From an uncultured Allofournierella sp. (GTDB lineage Bacteria; Bacillota; Clostridia; Oscillospirales; Ruminococcaceae), in the NCBI GenBank assembly GCA_944382705.1, contig CALWNE010000006.1:1-42294 (forward strand): 42,294 nucleotides of DNA. Direction: 5' to 3'. The translations under genes were made by a program, and so were the position numbers. The notes under the pieces are model-generated. The model ran no database searches. It was not told where the DNA came from and saw only the letters and a list, made by a program, of their open reading frames with translations. This document shows positions 1 to 9,079 of this stretch, piece after piece. Within the stretch, counting starts at the first letter, position 1; each line of letters opens with the position of its first letter.

Positions 1-54
1 GAGAATATATGAAGGCTGAAAACAGCGAAAGCAAGAAAGCTTTCATGTACAACG

Positions 55-170
55 GCCGGTGCCGATGACGCAGAGGTCCCACCTGTTCCCATTCCGAACA
101 CAGTAGTTAAGCTCTGTTGTGCCGAAGATACTTGGTTGGAAACGACCTGGGAAAATAGGTAGGTGCCGGC
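55..170 (+). rRNA. rrf: 5S ribosomal RNA
   Basis: This is the 5S rRNA of the large ribosomal subunit, about 116 nt. The terminal helix closes as nine consecutive pairs (two G-U) between 55-63 and 162-170. The interior carries the conserved loop text around CCCATTCCGAACACAG (88-103). A T-rich run (171-182) directly after the last helix looks like the termination tract. It is probably the last gene of an rRNA operon whose 16S and 23S lie to the left of the window; this is inferred from usual gene order. Confidence 0.95.
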
Positions 171-278
171 TTTTTCTTTTTTTAATGCCAGGATTGTGCC
201 TTGCAATTCTTTGGGGTGTCACGGCAGGCGTCTGCTGGTTGCGCCAGTTTTTTAGCAAATTACAGCATAATTTCACTA

Positions 279-316
279 AAACCAGCATGAGGGAGTTTCC
301 TTGTGCTGGTTTTTTA
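279..316 (+). terminator. Intrinsic terminator after rRNA operon
   Basis: A 9-bp stem (AAACCAGCA at 279-287, TGCTGGTTT at 304-312) is followed by a T-run. It lies about 110 bp beyond the 5S gene and probably backs up the T-run at 171-182. Confidence 0.75.
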
Positions 317-1051
317 TTTATACTGATATAAAGGGCTATGATGAAATAACATTATGCCTTGGTTTGCAAGGTGAAGTAAGGTGGAGTTTTGGGTATTTGG
401 TTGCAGCTCTGTAATACAGCGGAGAGAAATTCAGGCTAACAGTGTTTAAATAAGAGACAGTGCAGGCAAGATGTCAAGGTGGTATGGTAGATTGAACGGA
501 AGCATTTTTTAATGCAATGCTCCAAAAACATTGTTTTAAAAATCTATAATATTCCTGGCTGGAGATGATGAACCGGAAACAGAATTTTTTCAAACAATGT
601 ACCTCAGTGGTTAAATCTATGGAAAGATGCCAGACAGGTTGAACCATTTGAGTGGAGCCACAGTATAAGTGTTGCAGGTTTTGTCCTTGCAGAACGCTGT
701 TTAAAAATAATTCCAGTGGGATTCGGTTGTTGGAGGATGAAACTTTTGCACTTTGTATCAAAATGGAGGTTCATCGATTTTTTTTAAGGAGATACTGTGT
801 TTGAGGCGCTGCACTCGGTGAATGAATCAATTTAAGCAATAGGGTAGCTTGATTGCAATTTTTTGGAATTTACTTAAAAGGATTCGCAAAGCACCCAGGC
901 AGTTTTGAAAGAAATCAAGAATTTCGGTGATGTTATACACATACCTGGAGAAACAACGCTTTTACCCTTAAAGATAAACATACAAAAAGCACAAAATTCA
1001 TGCCCAGAAATACCAGGGGCAGATGGCTGTGAGAAAGGACGATTGAATTGT
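317..1051. other. AT-rich stretch with no recognisable gene
   Basis: About 730 bp of clearly more AT-rich sequence separates the rRNA end from the next gene. The longest open stretch on the plus strand (572-787, about 71 codons) has no good start, no ribosome site and no resemblance I recognise. A minus-strand ORF over 474-761 is likewise unconvincing. I see no tRNA, repeat or transposase remnant. A promoter for the following gene should lie here, but no convincing -35/-10 pair stands out. Confidence 0.6.
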
Positions 1052-3166
1052 ATGACTGAAATTTTGCGTCAGAATGGTTGGTGGGCTGCACTCCCGGCAA
1101 AGAGCAGGAAGTGGGCCTGCTTGCGAGGGGGAGTTACCCTTTTGTCGGTACTGCTATATCTGTTTGTGTGTGCGGCAGGTGGTGCCCAGATGCTTCGCTT
1201 GCCCTTGTTTTTGGCTGCGGCGGCAATCTATCTTTATCTGCCAGGGGTATGCTTGAGCCACTGGATTGGGCCAAAGCAAAAGGAATTGCAGCCCTTGCTA
1301 TCCATTGTATACGGAAGTGCGCTGCTTGCAGCAAGCCACTGTGTGGTTGTTCGCTTTCAGATGCAGGAACTCTTATTTTTGATTCCCCTTGTACCCATCG
1401 TGCTGTTTGGTCGCAGTGCATTTCAACGGTTTAAGCAACCGAAAGAACAGCTGCTTTACCGTGCCGTAGAAGGCCTGTGCAGCCAAACAGCATTTGCATG
1501 GAGCATTCTGTTGTTTTTGTACACCATCTGCTTTTCGGCACGGAATCCGCACCCAACTGCCGCAGGTTCCGTGGTATTAAACCAGGATATGCTCTGGAAT
1601 GTGGGCAACGCAGCGGCACTGGGAAATGCGTTTCCGGCACAGGACATTCGGTTTTCGGGCGTTCGTTTGTCCTACCACTATCTTACCGAGCTGCTGGCGT
1701 CTGCCCTAAGCCTTTTGAGCGGTGCAGAATGCTATGATGTATATGTGTTCTTTTTTGGTCCGCTGTTTCTGGCAGCGGAACTGACAGCCCTCAAGGCGAT
1801 GGCCTCCAGCTATTATGCAAAAAACATCCGCAACGGCTGGCAGTGGCTTACCTTTTTGCTGGTTGGTTTTTCCTGTGCATCCCTCTGGAAACCTCTTTCC
1901 AACGGTGAAAGTTTGTTTGGCAACACTATGCTGCGCCATCTGGTGACTAACATCAATGCCCAGGCAACGGCGCTGGTGTTTTTGTGCGGATTTTTGTGTG
2001 CCTTCATTCACATGAGCCGTCGGCATTTTGCTGTGGAATGGAATTGGTATGCTCTGGCCTTGCTCTCCTTCTTTTTGCTGTCTGTGGGCTAAGGGCCGGA
2101 AGCAGCAATTCTAGTATGCAGCCTGGTGGTAACCATGGTTTTTGTGCTGGCGTTTCAAAAGCCGCAGTACGGTAAGGCATTGCTTCTGACCGCAGGGTGT
2201 GCAGGCGTTTTTGGAGTTGTGTATTTCATTCTGTTTTCTTCTGGTTCCAACAGCATGGAGCTATCCATTTTTGCCATGCGCAATTCCTGGTGCTACCGGG
2301 TTTTAAGCCCTCTCACCGATTGGCTGTGCCAGGTGGTGCCTATTTCTGGTTATGTGTGGCTGGTGGGGATTGGCCTGTGCAATGTGGTGTGCATGGTGCC
2401 CTTCCAGGTGATTCTGTGGGTTCTTACGATTCCCAGTTCGGTGCGCAATCTCTGCAAGCTGGATGCCACGCGCATTCTGCTTAATGGCGTAGCGGCTGGC
2501 GGATTTCTGGCCTACCAGCTGTTCTATCACACCAGTTCCAGCCAGGTGTATTTTGCTCTGGTTGCCATGATTGCACTGGCAATTTTGGGGGTAGAACCCT
2601 TGCAGCGTCTGCGAGAGGGCAAAAGATGGTATCGCTGGCCGGTGTATCTGGTGGGTGCTGTGGGACTGTTGAGCACGGTGTGCATGACCATAAATTACAC
2701 AGCCCAGGCCGCTGGGCAGCTGGCTGTAACGGTAGGGGTTACCCAGCCCCAATTTGCGGAAAAAGCCATTACCGCAGAGGATGAACAGGCCATGGAGTGG
2801 CTGCGGCAAAATCTGCCCCTAGGCCAGCAATTTGCCACCAACAAAACCTCCAGCACTCCCGCCCAGACCGATGCCATCACCAATGTGTACAGCGCATTCA
2901 GCCAGCGGCAGGCGTACATGGAGGGGTGGACCTATGCCATGACCAACATGGGGGTAAGCATGGAGGTACTCACCCACAAACAACAGGTGAACGAGGCGTT
3001 TTTCAGCGCACAGACCTCCACCCAACACTTGTTGGAGCTGGCAGAGCAGGAGGGCGTGCAGTGCCTTGTGTATGCCAAACGCTGGCCAGGCGATGCACCA
3101 AGCGGCCTGATGCCTGCGTATGAAAGTGAAAATTTGGCCATTTACCTGCTGAATCAGCAGGGCTAA
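1052..3166 (+). pseudogene. GT-C-like integral membrane protein, split by an in-frame TAA
   Basis: One reading frame runs from ATG 1052 to 3166 (about 704 codons) with a single internal stop, TAA at 2090-2092; no frameshift is needed. The N-terminal part has many hydrophobic segments and a periplasmic-loop motif with an acidic residue and YHY (LSYHYLTE). Just after the stop the frame reads GPEAAIL. The C-terminus is a soluble domain with EQAMEWLRQNLP, the pattern seen at the end of large bacterial GT-C glycosyltransferase-like proteins. In relatives a Lys usually precedes GP, so TAA probably replaced AAA by one substitution. The frame is open upstream to a TTG at 905, but that extension is hydrophilic and unlike the family; ATG 1052 has an AAAGGA about 12 nt upstream. 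A GTG (2126) or ATG (2135) could restart a C-terminal half. The exact function is unknown; a lipid-linked sugar transferase is inferred. Confidence 0.75.
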
Positions 3167-3196
3167 TAAACTGTAAAGAAAAAAGGAGGAGTAGTT

Positions 3197-3625
3197 ATGC
3201 AGCAGTTTTCTTGCCAAAAGCCGAAGGTAGCGTTTGTTTGCGTACACAATTCTTGCCGCAGCCAGATTGCAGAGGCCCTGGGCCGTCATCTGGCGGGGGA
3301 TGTGTTTGAAAGTTATTCTGCCGGAACCGAAACAAAGCCCTGCATCAACCAGGATGCGGTGCGGCTGATGAAACAGGTGTACGGCATTGATATGGAACAG
3401 CAGCAGCGATCCAAGCTGCTGGAAGAAATTCCCCAGGCAGATGTATACATCTCCATGGGCTGTAATGTGGCCTGCCCCTATGTGCCGGGCAAAGAGCGGC
3501 AGGATTGGGGCTTGCAGGACCCCACCGGCCAGCCGGATGAGGTGTTTTTGAAAATCATACAAGCCATTGAGGAGCGTGTGCTGGCACTGCGTAGTCAGTT
3601 GCTGGAACAAGCAGCCAAAAGCTGA
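3197..3625 (+). CDS. arsC: Arsenate reductase / low-molecular-weight phosphotyrosine phosphatase family protein
   Basis: This 142-residue cytoplasmic protein carries the phosphate-binding P-loop CVHNSCRSQ near the N-terminus (residues about 15-23), with nucleophilic Cys and the CRS arginine. A second thiol pair, MGCNVACP, and the DWGLQDPTG segment are typical of the thioredoxin-coupled ArsC branch, which reduces As(V) to As(III) through a three-cysteine relay. The start is fixed by AAAGGAGGA seven bases upstream. No arsR, arsB/acr3 or thioredoxin gene is adjacent, so arsenate may not be the main substrate; a protein-phosphatase role is the alternative. The preceding gene is the broken GT-C protein, 30 bp away, so the two may share a transcript. 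Confidence 0.85.
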   Translation: MQQFSCQKPKVAFVCVHNSCRSQIAEALGRHLAGDVFESYSAGTETKPCINQDAVRLMKQVYGIDMEQQQRSKLLEEIPQADVYISMGCNVACPYVPGKERQDWGLQDPTGQPDEVFLKIIQAIEERVLALRSQLLEQAAKS

Positions 3626-3714
3626 AACATAAGCTGTACTTTCCCAGCGGAGGAATTGCAAACAGTTTTTTGCGCCAGCCTCAGGGCAGGTCTCTACCAT
3701 TTTGGGAGACTTTG

Positions 3715-3723
3715 TGATACAAT
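3715..3723 (+). promoter_or_regulatory. Extended -10 promoter candidate for cysS
   Basis: TGATACAAT (TGN plus TACAAT) lies about 65 bp upstream of the cysS start. No good -35 box is visible at the proper spacing, so this would rely on the extended -10 element. Confidence 0.35.
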
Positions 3724-3789
3724 AGCAAAAGACAGGCATTTAAAAATCTGCACCCCTGTTGCGGTGCGGAGTAAGGAGCGAATAAAAGT

Positions 3790-5184
3790 ATGCAAATCTT
3801 TAATACGCTGAGCCGTAAAAAAGAAGAATTAATTCCCCAGGTACCAGGGGAGTACCGTATTTATGTGTGCGGTCCCACCGTATACAACTTTATTCATATC
3901 GGCAATGCACGGCCGCTGGTGGTGTTCGATACACTGCGTCGCTATCTGGAATACCAGGGCAATAAGGTTTTGTATGTATCCAACATTACCGATATTGATG
4001 ATAAGCTCATTAAGAAAGCCCAGGAAGAGGGCGTTTCCATGCAGCAGGTGGCCTGCCGCTATGAGGAAGAATACATTAAGGACAGCCAGGGTCTGAATGC
4101 ATTGCCGCCTACTGTGCGTCCCCGTGCAACCGAACATGTGCAGGAAATTCTGGACATTGTGAAGGATATTATTGATAAAGGCTATGGCTATGTGGCCAAA
4201 AATGGCGATGTCTACTTCCGCGCTAAAAAGTTTGCCGAGTATGGCAAGCTAAGCCACCTGAACCTGGATGATCTGGAGAGTGGAAACCGGGAACTGCGCA
4301 GCCAGATGGCGGATGATTTGAAGGAAGACCCCGCCGACTTTGCGGTCTGGAAGGCCGCTAAGCCCGGCGAGCCTGCCTGGGAAAGCTCCTATGGCCCCGG
4401 TCGTCCCGGTTGGCACATTGAGTGCAGCGCCATGGCCCGCAAGCATCTGGGCAACACCATTGACCTGCACTGCGGCGGTCAGGATTTGATTTTTCCCCAT
4501 CATGAAAACGAAATTGCTCAGTCTGAGTGTGCCAACGGCTGCACCTTCAGCCGTTACTGGATGCACAACGGCTTTTTGAACATCGACAACCACAAGATGA
4601 GCAAGAGCGCCAATAACTTTTTCACTGTGCGGGAAGTGGCCGAGGTGTATGGGTATGAGCCCATTCGGTACTTTATGCTCACCGCAGGCTACCGGATGCC
4701 CCTGAACTATACAGTGGATTTGATTCGCTCCTGCAAGGCAAGCCTGGAACGGCTGTACACCTGCCGTGAAAATCTGGATTTCCGGCTGGAGAAGGCAGGC
4801 CAGGGCAGTGACGCATTGACAGAAAAGGCGAAGCAGGCCAAGGCGAAGTTCATCACTGCCATGGACGATGACCTGAATACACCCGATGCCTTGGGTGCCC
4901 TGTTTGAGCTGGTGAAAGATATCAATACTTTGGGCGAAGAAGCCAGCAAGGAAGCCCTGCAACAGGCTGCCCAGGTATTTGATGAGATTACCGGCGTACT
5001 GGGTTTGCTGTACAACCGCAATACCCAGCAGGTGCCCAGCGAGGTTATGAGCCTGGTGGAACAGCGTGCCGCTGCCAAAAAGGCCAAGGATTGGGCCACG
5101 GCCGATGCGCTGCGGGCACAGATTACCCAGATGGGCTGGGTGGTGGAAGATACCGCTCAGGGCCCCAAGGTAAGCAAAGCCTGA
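3790..5184 (+). CDS. cysS: Cysteinyl-tRNA synthetase
   Basis: CysRS charges tRNA-Cys with cysteine using ATP in the cytoplasm. The 464-residue length is normal. Class I signatures are present: YVCGPTVYN with the first zinc-ligand Cys (about residue 27), the HIGH-equivalent HIGNAR (36-41), the zinc-site elements IECSAMA and the GGQDLIFPHHENE block, and the KMSKS loop HKMSKSANN (about 268-276). The C-terminal helical anticodon-binding region is complete. AGGAG about 12 nt upstream supports ATG 3790. A small stem (CTGCACC...GGTGCGG) lies in the short leader. The gene appears to be a single transcription unit ended by the hairpin after it. Confidence 0.98.
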   Translation: MQIFNTLSRKKEELIPQVPGEYRIYVCGPTVYNFIHIGNARPLVVFDTLRRYLEYQGNKVLYVSNITDIDDKLIKKAQEEGVSMQQVACRYEEEYIKDSQGLNALPPTVRPRATEHVQEILDIVKDIIDKGYGYVAKNGDVYFRAKKFAEYGKLSHLNLDDLESGNRELRSQMADDLKEDPADFAVWKAAKPGEPAWESSYGPGRPGWHIECSAMARKHLGNTIDLHCGGQDLIFPHHENEIAQSECANGCTFSRYWMHNGFLNIDNHKMSKSANNFFTVREVAEVYGYEPIRYFMLTAGYRMPLNYTVDLIRSCKASLERLYTCRENLDFRLEKAGQGSDALTEKAKQAKAKFITAMDDDLNTPDALGALFELVKDINTLGEEASKEALQQAAQVFDEITGVLGLLYNRNTQQVPSEVMSLVEQRAAAKKAKDWATADALRAQITQMGWVVEDTAQGPKVSKA

Positions 5185-5204
5185 TAAAAAAATAGGCTGA
5201 AATC

Positions 5205-5267
5205 AAAAAAGACCGCAGGGCAGCTGTTCGGATAAGAATCAGAACAGTGTGCTGTCTGCGGTTTTTT
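5205..5267 (+). terminator. Two-stage intrinsic terminator after cysS
   Basis: The outer stem ACCGCAG/CTGCGGT (5212-5218 with 5256-5262) encloses an inner stem CTGTTC/GAACAG (5224-5229 with 5242-5247) and is followed by TTTTTT. The ribosome site of the next gene begins only about 10 bases later, so expression of that gene probably depends on read-through. Confidence 0.85.
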
Positions 5268-5289
5268 GTGTAACTGGAAAGAGGACAAT

Positions 5290-8250
5290 ATGAAGCAACA
5301 AAAAATCACTTTGCCTTCTGCCCTGCTGTTTCTGCTGGCTGGCAGCTTTGTGCTGCACCTGGGATTATCGGTTATTACAGATGGTTATTCCACCGATGTA
5401 AACTGTTTTGCCGCCTGGGCCAGTAAGCTGGCAGAGCAAGGCCCGGCGGCTTTTTACCAGCCGGATTATTTTGCCGATTATCCTCCCGGCTATATGCTGG
5501 TGCTATGGCTTTTGGGCAGCGTTTCACGGCTGGGCGGTATTGCATTTGGCACAAAGGCGTACACGGTGCTCATGGTACTGGTATCTACGCTGTGCACCAT
5601 GGGGCTGGGCCTGCTGGTATGGCAGATTGCTTGCCGCTATCTGGATGAGGAAAGGGCATTGCGGCTGGCTGCGATGGCCCTGTTCTGCCCGCCGCTGCTG
5701 TATGACACTGCGGTGTGGAAACAGGTGGACAGTGTGTTTGCGCTGTGCATTGTGGGCGCCTTCTGGCTGGTATGCCGGCGCAAATTTTTACCCGGTGCCG
5801 CAGTGTTTGGTCTTGCGCTCACGGTGAAACCTCAAGCGCTGCTGTTTGGGCCGGTGCTGGCCATCTGCTTTTTGGCCCCCTTGCTGGAAAAAAGAGAGAG
5901 AAAGTCTGCCTGGGTGAAGGTGCTGACCACCAGCGTACTGGGCGGTATGGCCTCGGTGGGGGTGGTGCTGTTAAGCGCCCTGCCTTTTTGGGGCCAGCAG
6001 CCGGTGGGGTGGCTGCTGGAAAAGTACACCGGCACAGTGAACAGCTACCCCTATGCCAGTGTGAATGCCTTTAACCTTATTACTTTACTGGGCGGCAACT
6101 GGGTAAACCAGACCGATGCAATCTGGCCCGGCGGCCTTACCTGGCAGACCCTGGGCATCATGGGTATTACAGCTGCCACCGTGTGCCTGGCATTGCTGGC
6201 TTGGCAGGGGATGAACAACCGCCGCTTCAGCCCCATGCTGTTGGCGGCTGTTTATACCGCTCTGGTATTTTGCCTTGGACATCGGATGCATGAACGGTAC
6301 CTGATGGCTTCGTTGCTGATGCTGCTTGCCGCTGCCGCCCGTATTGGGGACCGTCGGCTGCTGGGAGCTTTTGGGCTGCTGAGTTTTTCCACCCTTTTGA
6401 ATGTGGCCATGGTGCTGATTAACAACGGCACAGAGGACCAGTTTTTAAACAGTACTACCTCCTGCATCATGATTGTAATTATCAGCGCCATGAATGTGGC
6501 AGGTACGGCGCTGCTGGTGTATGCCGCCTGGGCCATCTGCTCCGGGCGGGACATTGTGCCCTACACCTTGGCGGCGGAACCGGAACACAAGTCTGCCCCG
6601 GCAGGTCTGCCGGCCTGGACGGCCCGGGAGGCGGGGCTGCTGGCCCTGATTACAGCCCTCACCGCAGTGGTTTCCCTCTGGAACCTGGGCGACATGACCG
6701 CACCACAAACCGTGCAGGATGCCCAAGGAACAACCTTTACCGCTCAGGTTCAGGTGGAGGGGCAGCCAGCCAGCCTTTGGATTTATCCGGAGGTAAACTG
6801 GAATGGTACCCTTACCCTGTGGGATGAACAAGGCCAGCAGCTGGTGCAGCAGGAACTGGATTACAGCAATGTGTTCCACTGGTTGGAACTGCCGCTTTCC
6901 AATCTGGAAAGCGGCCAGCGGTATACTATTACTCTGGACAATGCAAGTGTGCTGGAAATTGCCTTTAAGGATGCTCAGGGCCAGCTGCTTTCGGTGCAGG
7001 GAGATGGGGCAGCCCTGATGGACGAGCAGGAGCTGGTGCCCCAGACCATCAGCTACCGCAACAGCATGTATTTCGATGAGATTTACCACGGGCGCACGGC
7101 CTACGAACATCTGCACGGAATGCCGGTATACGAAACAACCCATCCGCCTTTGGGCAAGGTGTTCCAGATGGTGGGCATCTGGCTGTTTGGCATGACTGGC
7201 TTTGGCTGGCGCATTTCCGGTGTGCTGTTTGGCATCGGCATGGTTCCGGTGCTCTACCTGTTTGTGCGCCGCCTGAGCCGCAAAACGGCCCCGGCCCTTT
7301 TTGCGGCCCTGCTGGCGGCTCTGGATTTAATGCGCTATGCCCAAAGCCGCATTGCTACCATTGATGTATACGGTACCTTCTTTATTTTGCTGGGGGCCTA
7401 TTTTATGGTATGGTATGCCCAAAGCGTGCTGGAAAAAGGGGTGTGCAAAAGCATTCTGCCCATGGCACTGTGCGGATTGGCCTTTGGCCTGGGAGCGGCC
7501 AGCAAGTGGACGGGAATCTATGCCGGTGCAGGCCTTTGCGTGCTGTACTTTGGTGTGCTGTGGGTGCGCTGGCGGCAAAATCAGCCCGGGTTTGGCAGGG
7601 AACTGGCAACGGCCCTGGCTGGCGGCGTGGTATTTTTTGTGGCGGTACCGTTGCTGGTTTATTATCTGGCGTATCTGCCCTACTACTGGCGGGAGGGCGG
7701 TTTTAGCTTGCAGGAGTGGTGGCGCTGCCAAATCACCATGTTTGAATACCACAGCCAGTTAAAAAGTACCCATCCCTTTGAGTCTCGCTGGTATAGCTGG
7801 CCCTTTGATATTCGGCCGGTGTGGTATTATTCCGGCAGTGCAGCAGAAGGGATGCGGGCCACTATTTCCGGCATAGGCAACCCGGTGGTGTGGTGGTCTG
7901 CTCTGGTGGGGCTGGGTGCCCTGTTGTGGCGGCAGATCAGTGGCAGAGCCAACCGGGTGCAGGGAGGCATCCTTGTGTTCTATCTCACCCAGCTGTTGCC
8001 CTGGGTGTTGGTAACCCGCTGCACCTTCCAGTACCATTATTTCCCCAGCCTTTGGTTTGCAGTGGCAGCCCTGGCCCTGATGGTGGACCAGCTCCAGCAG
8101 CGGCATCCCCGGTTGGGCCGTTGGCTTTATTGGGGCTTGATTGCTGCGGCAGCCTTGGTGTTTGTGTGGTTTTATCCGGTTGTAACGGGCATCTCTGTGC
8201 CACAAGCCTGGGTGGACAGCACCAAGTGGTTGGCAAGCTGGTATTACTAA
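5290..8250 (+). CDS. Two-module GT-C membrane glycosyltransferase (protein O-mannosyltransferase-like)
   Basis: This is a 986-residue polytopic membrane protein. Residues 1 to about 420 form one GT-C unit with an acidic first-loop motif (TDVNCFAAW, Asp36) and DYPPGYMLVLW. Residues about 470-580 are an extracytoplasmic, beta-rich insert. The C-terminal part (from about 590) resembles family GT39 (dolichyl/polyprenyl-phosphate-mannose protein mannosyltransferase), with the first-loop motif YFDEIYHGR (Asp596-Glu597) and THPPLGK. Known family members use a polyprenyl-phosphate sugar on the outer face of the membrane; the acceptor here is unknown. ATG 5290 follows AAAGAGGA; an upstream in-frame GTG at 5266 is disfavoured because it lies inside the terminator. 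The gene ends at a perfect hairpin. Confidence 0.85.
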   Translation: MKQQKITLPSALLFLLAGSFVLHLGLSVITDGYSTDVNCFAAWASKLAEQGPAAFYQPDYFADYPPGYMLVLWLLGSVSRLGGIAFGTKAYTVLMVLVSTLCTMGLGLLVWQIACRYLDEERALRLAAMALFCPPLLYDTAVWKQVDSVFALCIVGAFWLVCRRKFLPGAAVFGLALTVKPQALLFGPVLAICFLAPLLEKRERKSAWVKVLTTSVLGGMASVGVVLLSALPFWGQQPVGWLLEKYTGTVNSYPYASVNAFNLITLLGGNWVNQTDAIWPGGLTWQTLGIMGITAATVCLALLAWQGMNNRRFSPMLLAAVYTALVFCLGHRMHERYLMASLLMLLAAAARIGDRRLLGAFGLLSFSTLLNVAMVLINNGTEDQFLNSTTSCIMIVIISAMNVAGTALLVYAAWAICSGRDIVPYTLAAEPEHKSAPAGLPAWTAREAGLLALITALTAVVSLWNLGDMTAPQTVQDAQGTTFTAQVQVEGQPASLWIYPEVNWNGTLTLWDEQGQQLVQQELDYSNVFHWLELPLSNLESGQRYTITLDNASVLEIAFKDAQGQLLSVQGDGAALMDEQELVPQTISYRNSMYFDEIYHGRTAYEHLHGMPVYETTHPPLGKVFQMVGIWLFGMTGFGWRISGVLFGIGMVPVLYLFVRRLSRKTAPALFAALLAALDLMRYAQSRIATIDVYGTFFILLGAYFMVWYAQSVLEKGVCKSILPMALCGLAFGLGAASKWTGIYAGAGLCVLYFGVLWVRWRQNQPGFGRELATALAGGVVFFVAVPLLVYYLAYLPYYWREGGFSLQEWWRCQITMFEYHSQLKSTHPFESRWYSWPFDIRPVWYYSGSAAEGMRATISGIGNPVVWWSALVGLGALLWRQISGRANRVQGGILVFYLTQLLPWVLVTRCTFQYHYFPSLWFAVAALALMVDQLQQRHPRLGRWLYWGLIAAAALVFVWFYPVVTGISVPQAWVDSTKWLASWYY

Positions 8251-8304
8251 AGTTGTTTTGCGAAATTTAACTACAAAAAGTATAAAAAGACTTAAAAACA
8301 ACAA

Positions 8305-8351
8305 AAATAACCCCCTTTTGCAGTGCAATCGGCTGCAAAAGGGGGTTATTT
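8305..8351. terminator. Bidirectional intrinsic terminator
   Basis: A perfect 19-bp stem (8305-8323 with 8333-8351), nine-base loop, runs of A before and T after. It sits between two convergent genes and can serve both. Confidence 0.95.
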
Positions 8352-8434
8352 GCTTGCAAGAGGAGGGTGTTTTGTCAACACAGCAATGCTGCAAGAGCTC
8401 CCTTTTAGTGGAATAGTGGGCTTGCAACAGGATT

Positions 8435-8947
8435 TTACAAAGGCAGGTGATAGTGGTGCACCGCTTTTTGATTGAGCTGAATTTCCCGGGTCAATGTACC
8501 GCCGCAGTGCTTAATTACCTGAGCGGAGGGCAGATTTTCGGCCCAGCAGGTGAGCAGAAGCTGGTTCAGCCCCAGGCTGCGGCAGTAGGGCAGCAGTGCT
8601 TGCAGGGCCGCGGTGGCGTACCCCCGATTGCGCAAGCCGGGCCGCACACTGTACCCCACATGACCGCCCCAGCGAGCCAGGTGGTCGTCCAGCCTGTGGC
8701 GCAGGGCAATCATGCCCACCAGCTGGCAGGTGACGGCATCCATGACCAAAAACACCGTGGTGGGAACAGTTTCCCCGGCGGGGTGTTCTGCCCCTTGCAC
8801 ACGGGCCAGCCATTCTTCAAAGGTGGCAGCCCAGGCCAGCCCACAGGAACCATCAATGGAATCGCCACTGTTCAAAAACTCCTGGCGATAGGCCCAAACC
8901 GGCTGTTTGTGAAGGGAAAGAGGGGTGCACAAAAATACAGATGGCAT
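8435..8947 (-). CDS. GNAT-family N-acetyltransferase
   Basis: A 170-residue cytoplasmic acetyltransferase of the RimJ/RimL-like GNAT group. These enzymes move acetyl from acetyl-CoA to an amine; the substrate cannot be told from sequence. The acetyl-CoA-binding segment is clear: VGYSVRPGLRNRGYATAAL, containing the R-x-x-G-x-A-type loop, followed by the helix ALQALLPYC. The C-terminal part has NLPSAQVIKHCGG, matching the usual N-x-x-S-x-x-v-i-e-k-x-G motif. Start: the frame opens at a TTG at 8968, but ATG 8947 has AGGAG eight bases upstream and is preferred. It is convergent with the mannosyltransferase-like gene and divergent from sbcD. Confidence 0.85.
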   Translation of the reverse strand: MPSVFLCTPLSLHKQPVWAYRQEFLNSGDSIDGSCGLAWAATFEEWLARVQGAEHPAGETVPTTVFLVMDAVTCQLVGMIALRHRLDDHLARWGGHVGYSVRPGLRNRGYATAALQALLPYCRSLGLNQLLLTCWAENLPSAQVIKHCGGTLTREIQLNQKAVHHYHLPL

Positions 8948-9020
8948 GGCGGCAGCTCCTGTTTGCAAGATGTATTAACCACCAGTATACCACAGGAGCA
9001 CAGGGCAAGAAAAGGCTGGC

Positions 9021-9049
9021 TTGAAGGAGATTTTGGCGCGTGTTACAAT
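9021..9049 (+). promoter_or_regulatory. Sigma-A promoter for sbcDC
   Basis: TTGAAG, 17 bases, TACAAT, with TGT before the -10 box (extended -10). It lies 31 bp upstream of the sbcD start. Confidence 0.75.
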
Positions 9050-9079
9050 AGAACAAACAACACAGTACGGGAGGCTTTC

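Noticed and set aside
572..787. Plus-strand open stretch of about 71 codons in the AT-rich gap
   Set aside because: It has no start codon near its beginning, no ribosome site and no familiar motif. It is kept only as part of the gap description.
8447..9079. Open frame extending SbcD by about 210 codons at its N-terminus
   Set aside because: This part is antisense to the GNAT gene, whose protein motifs are clear, and SbcD proteins start exactly at MKFLHLSDLHLG; a promoter and ribosome site lie just before 9080.
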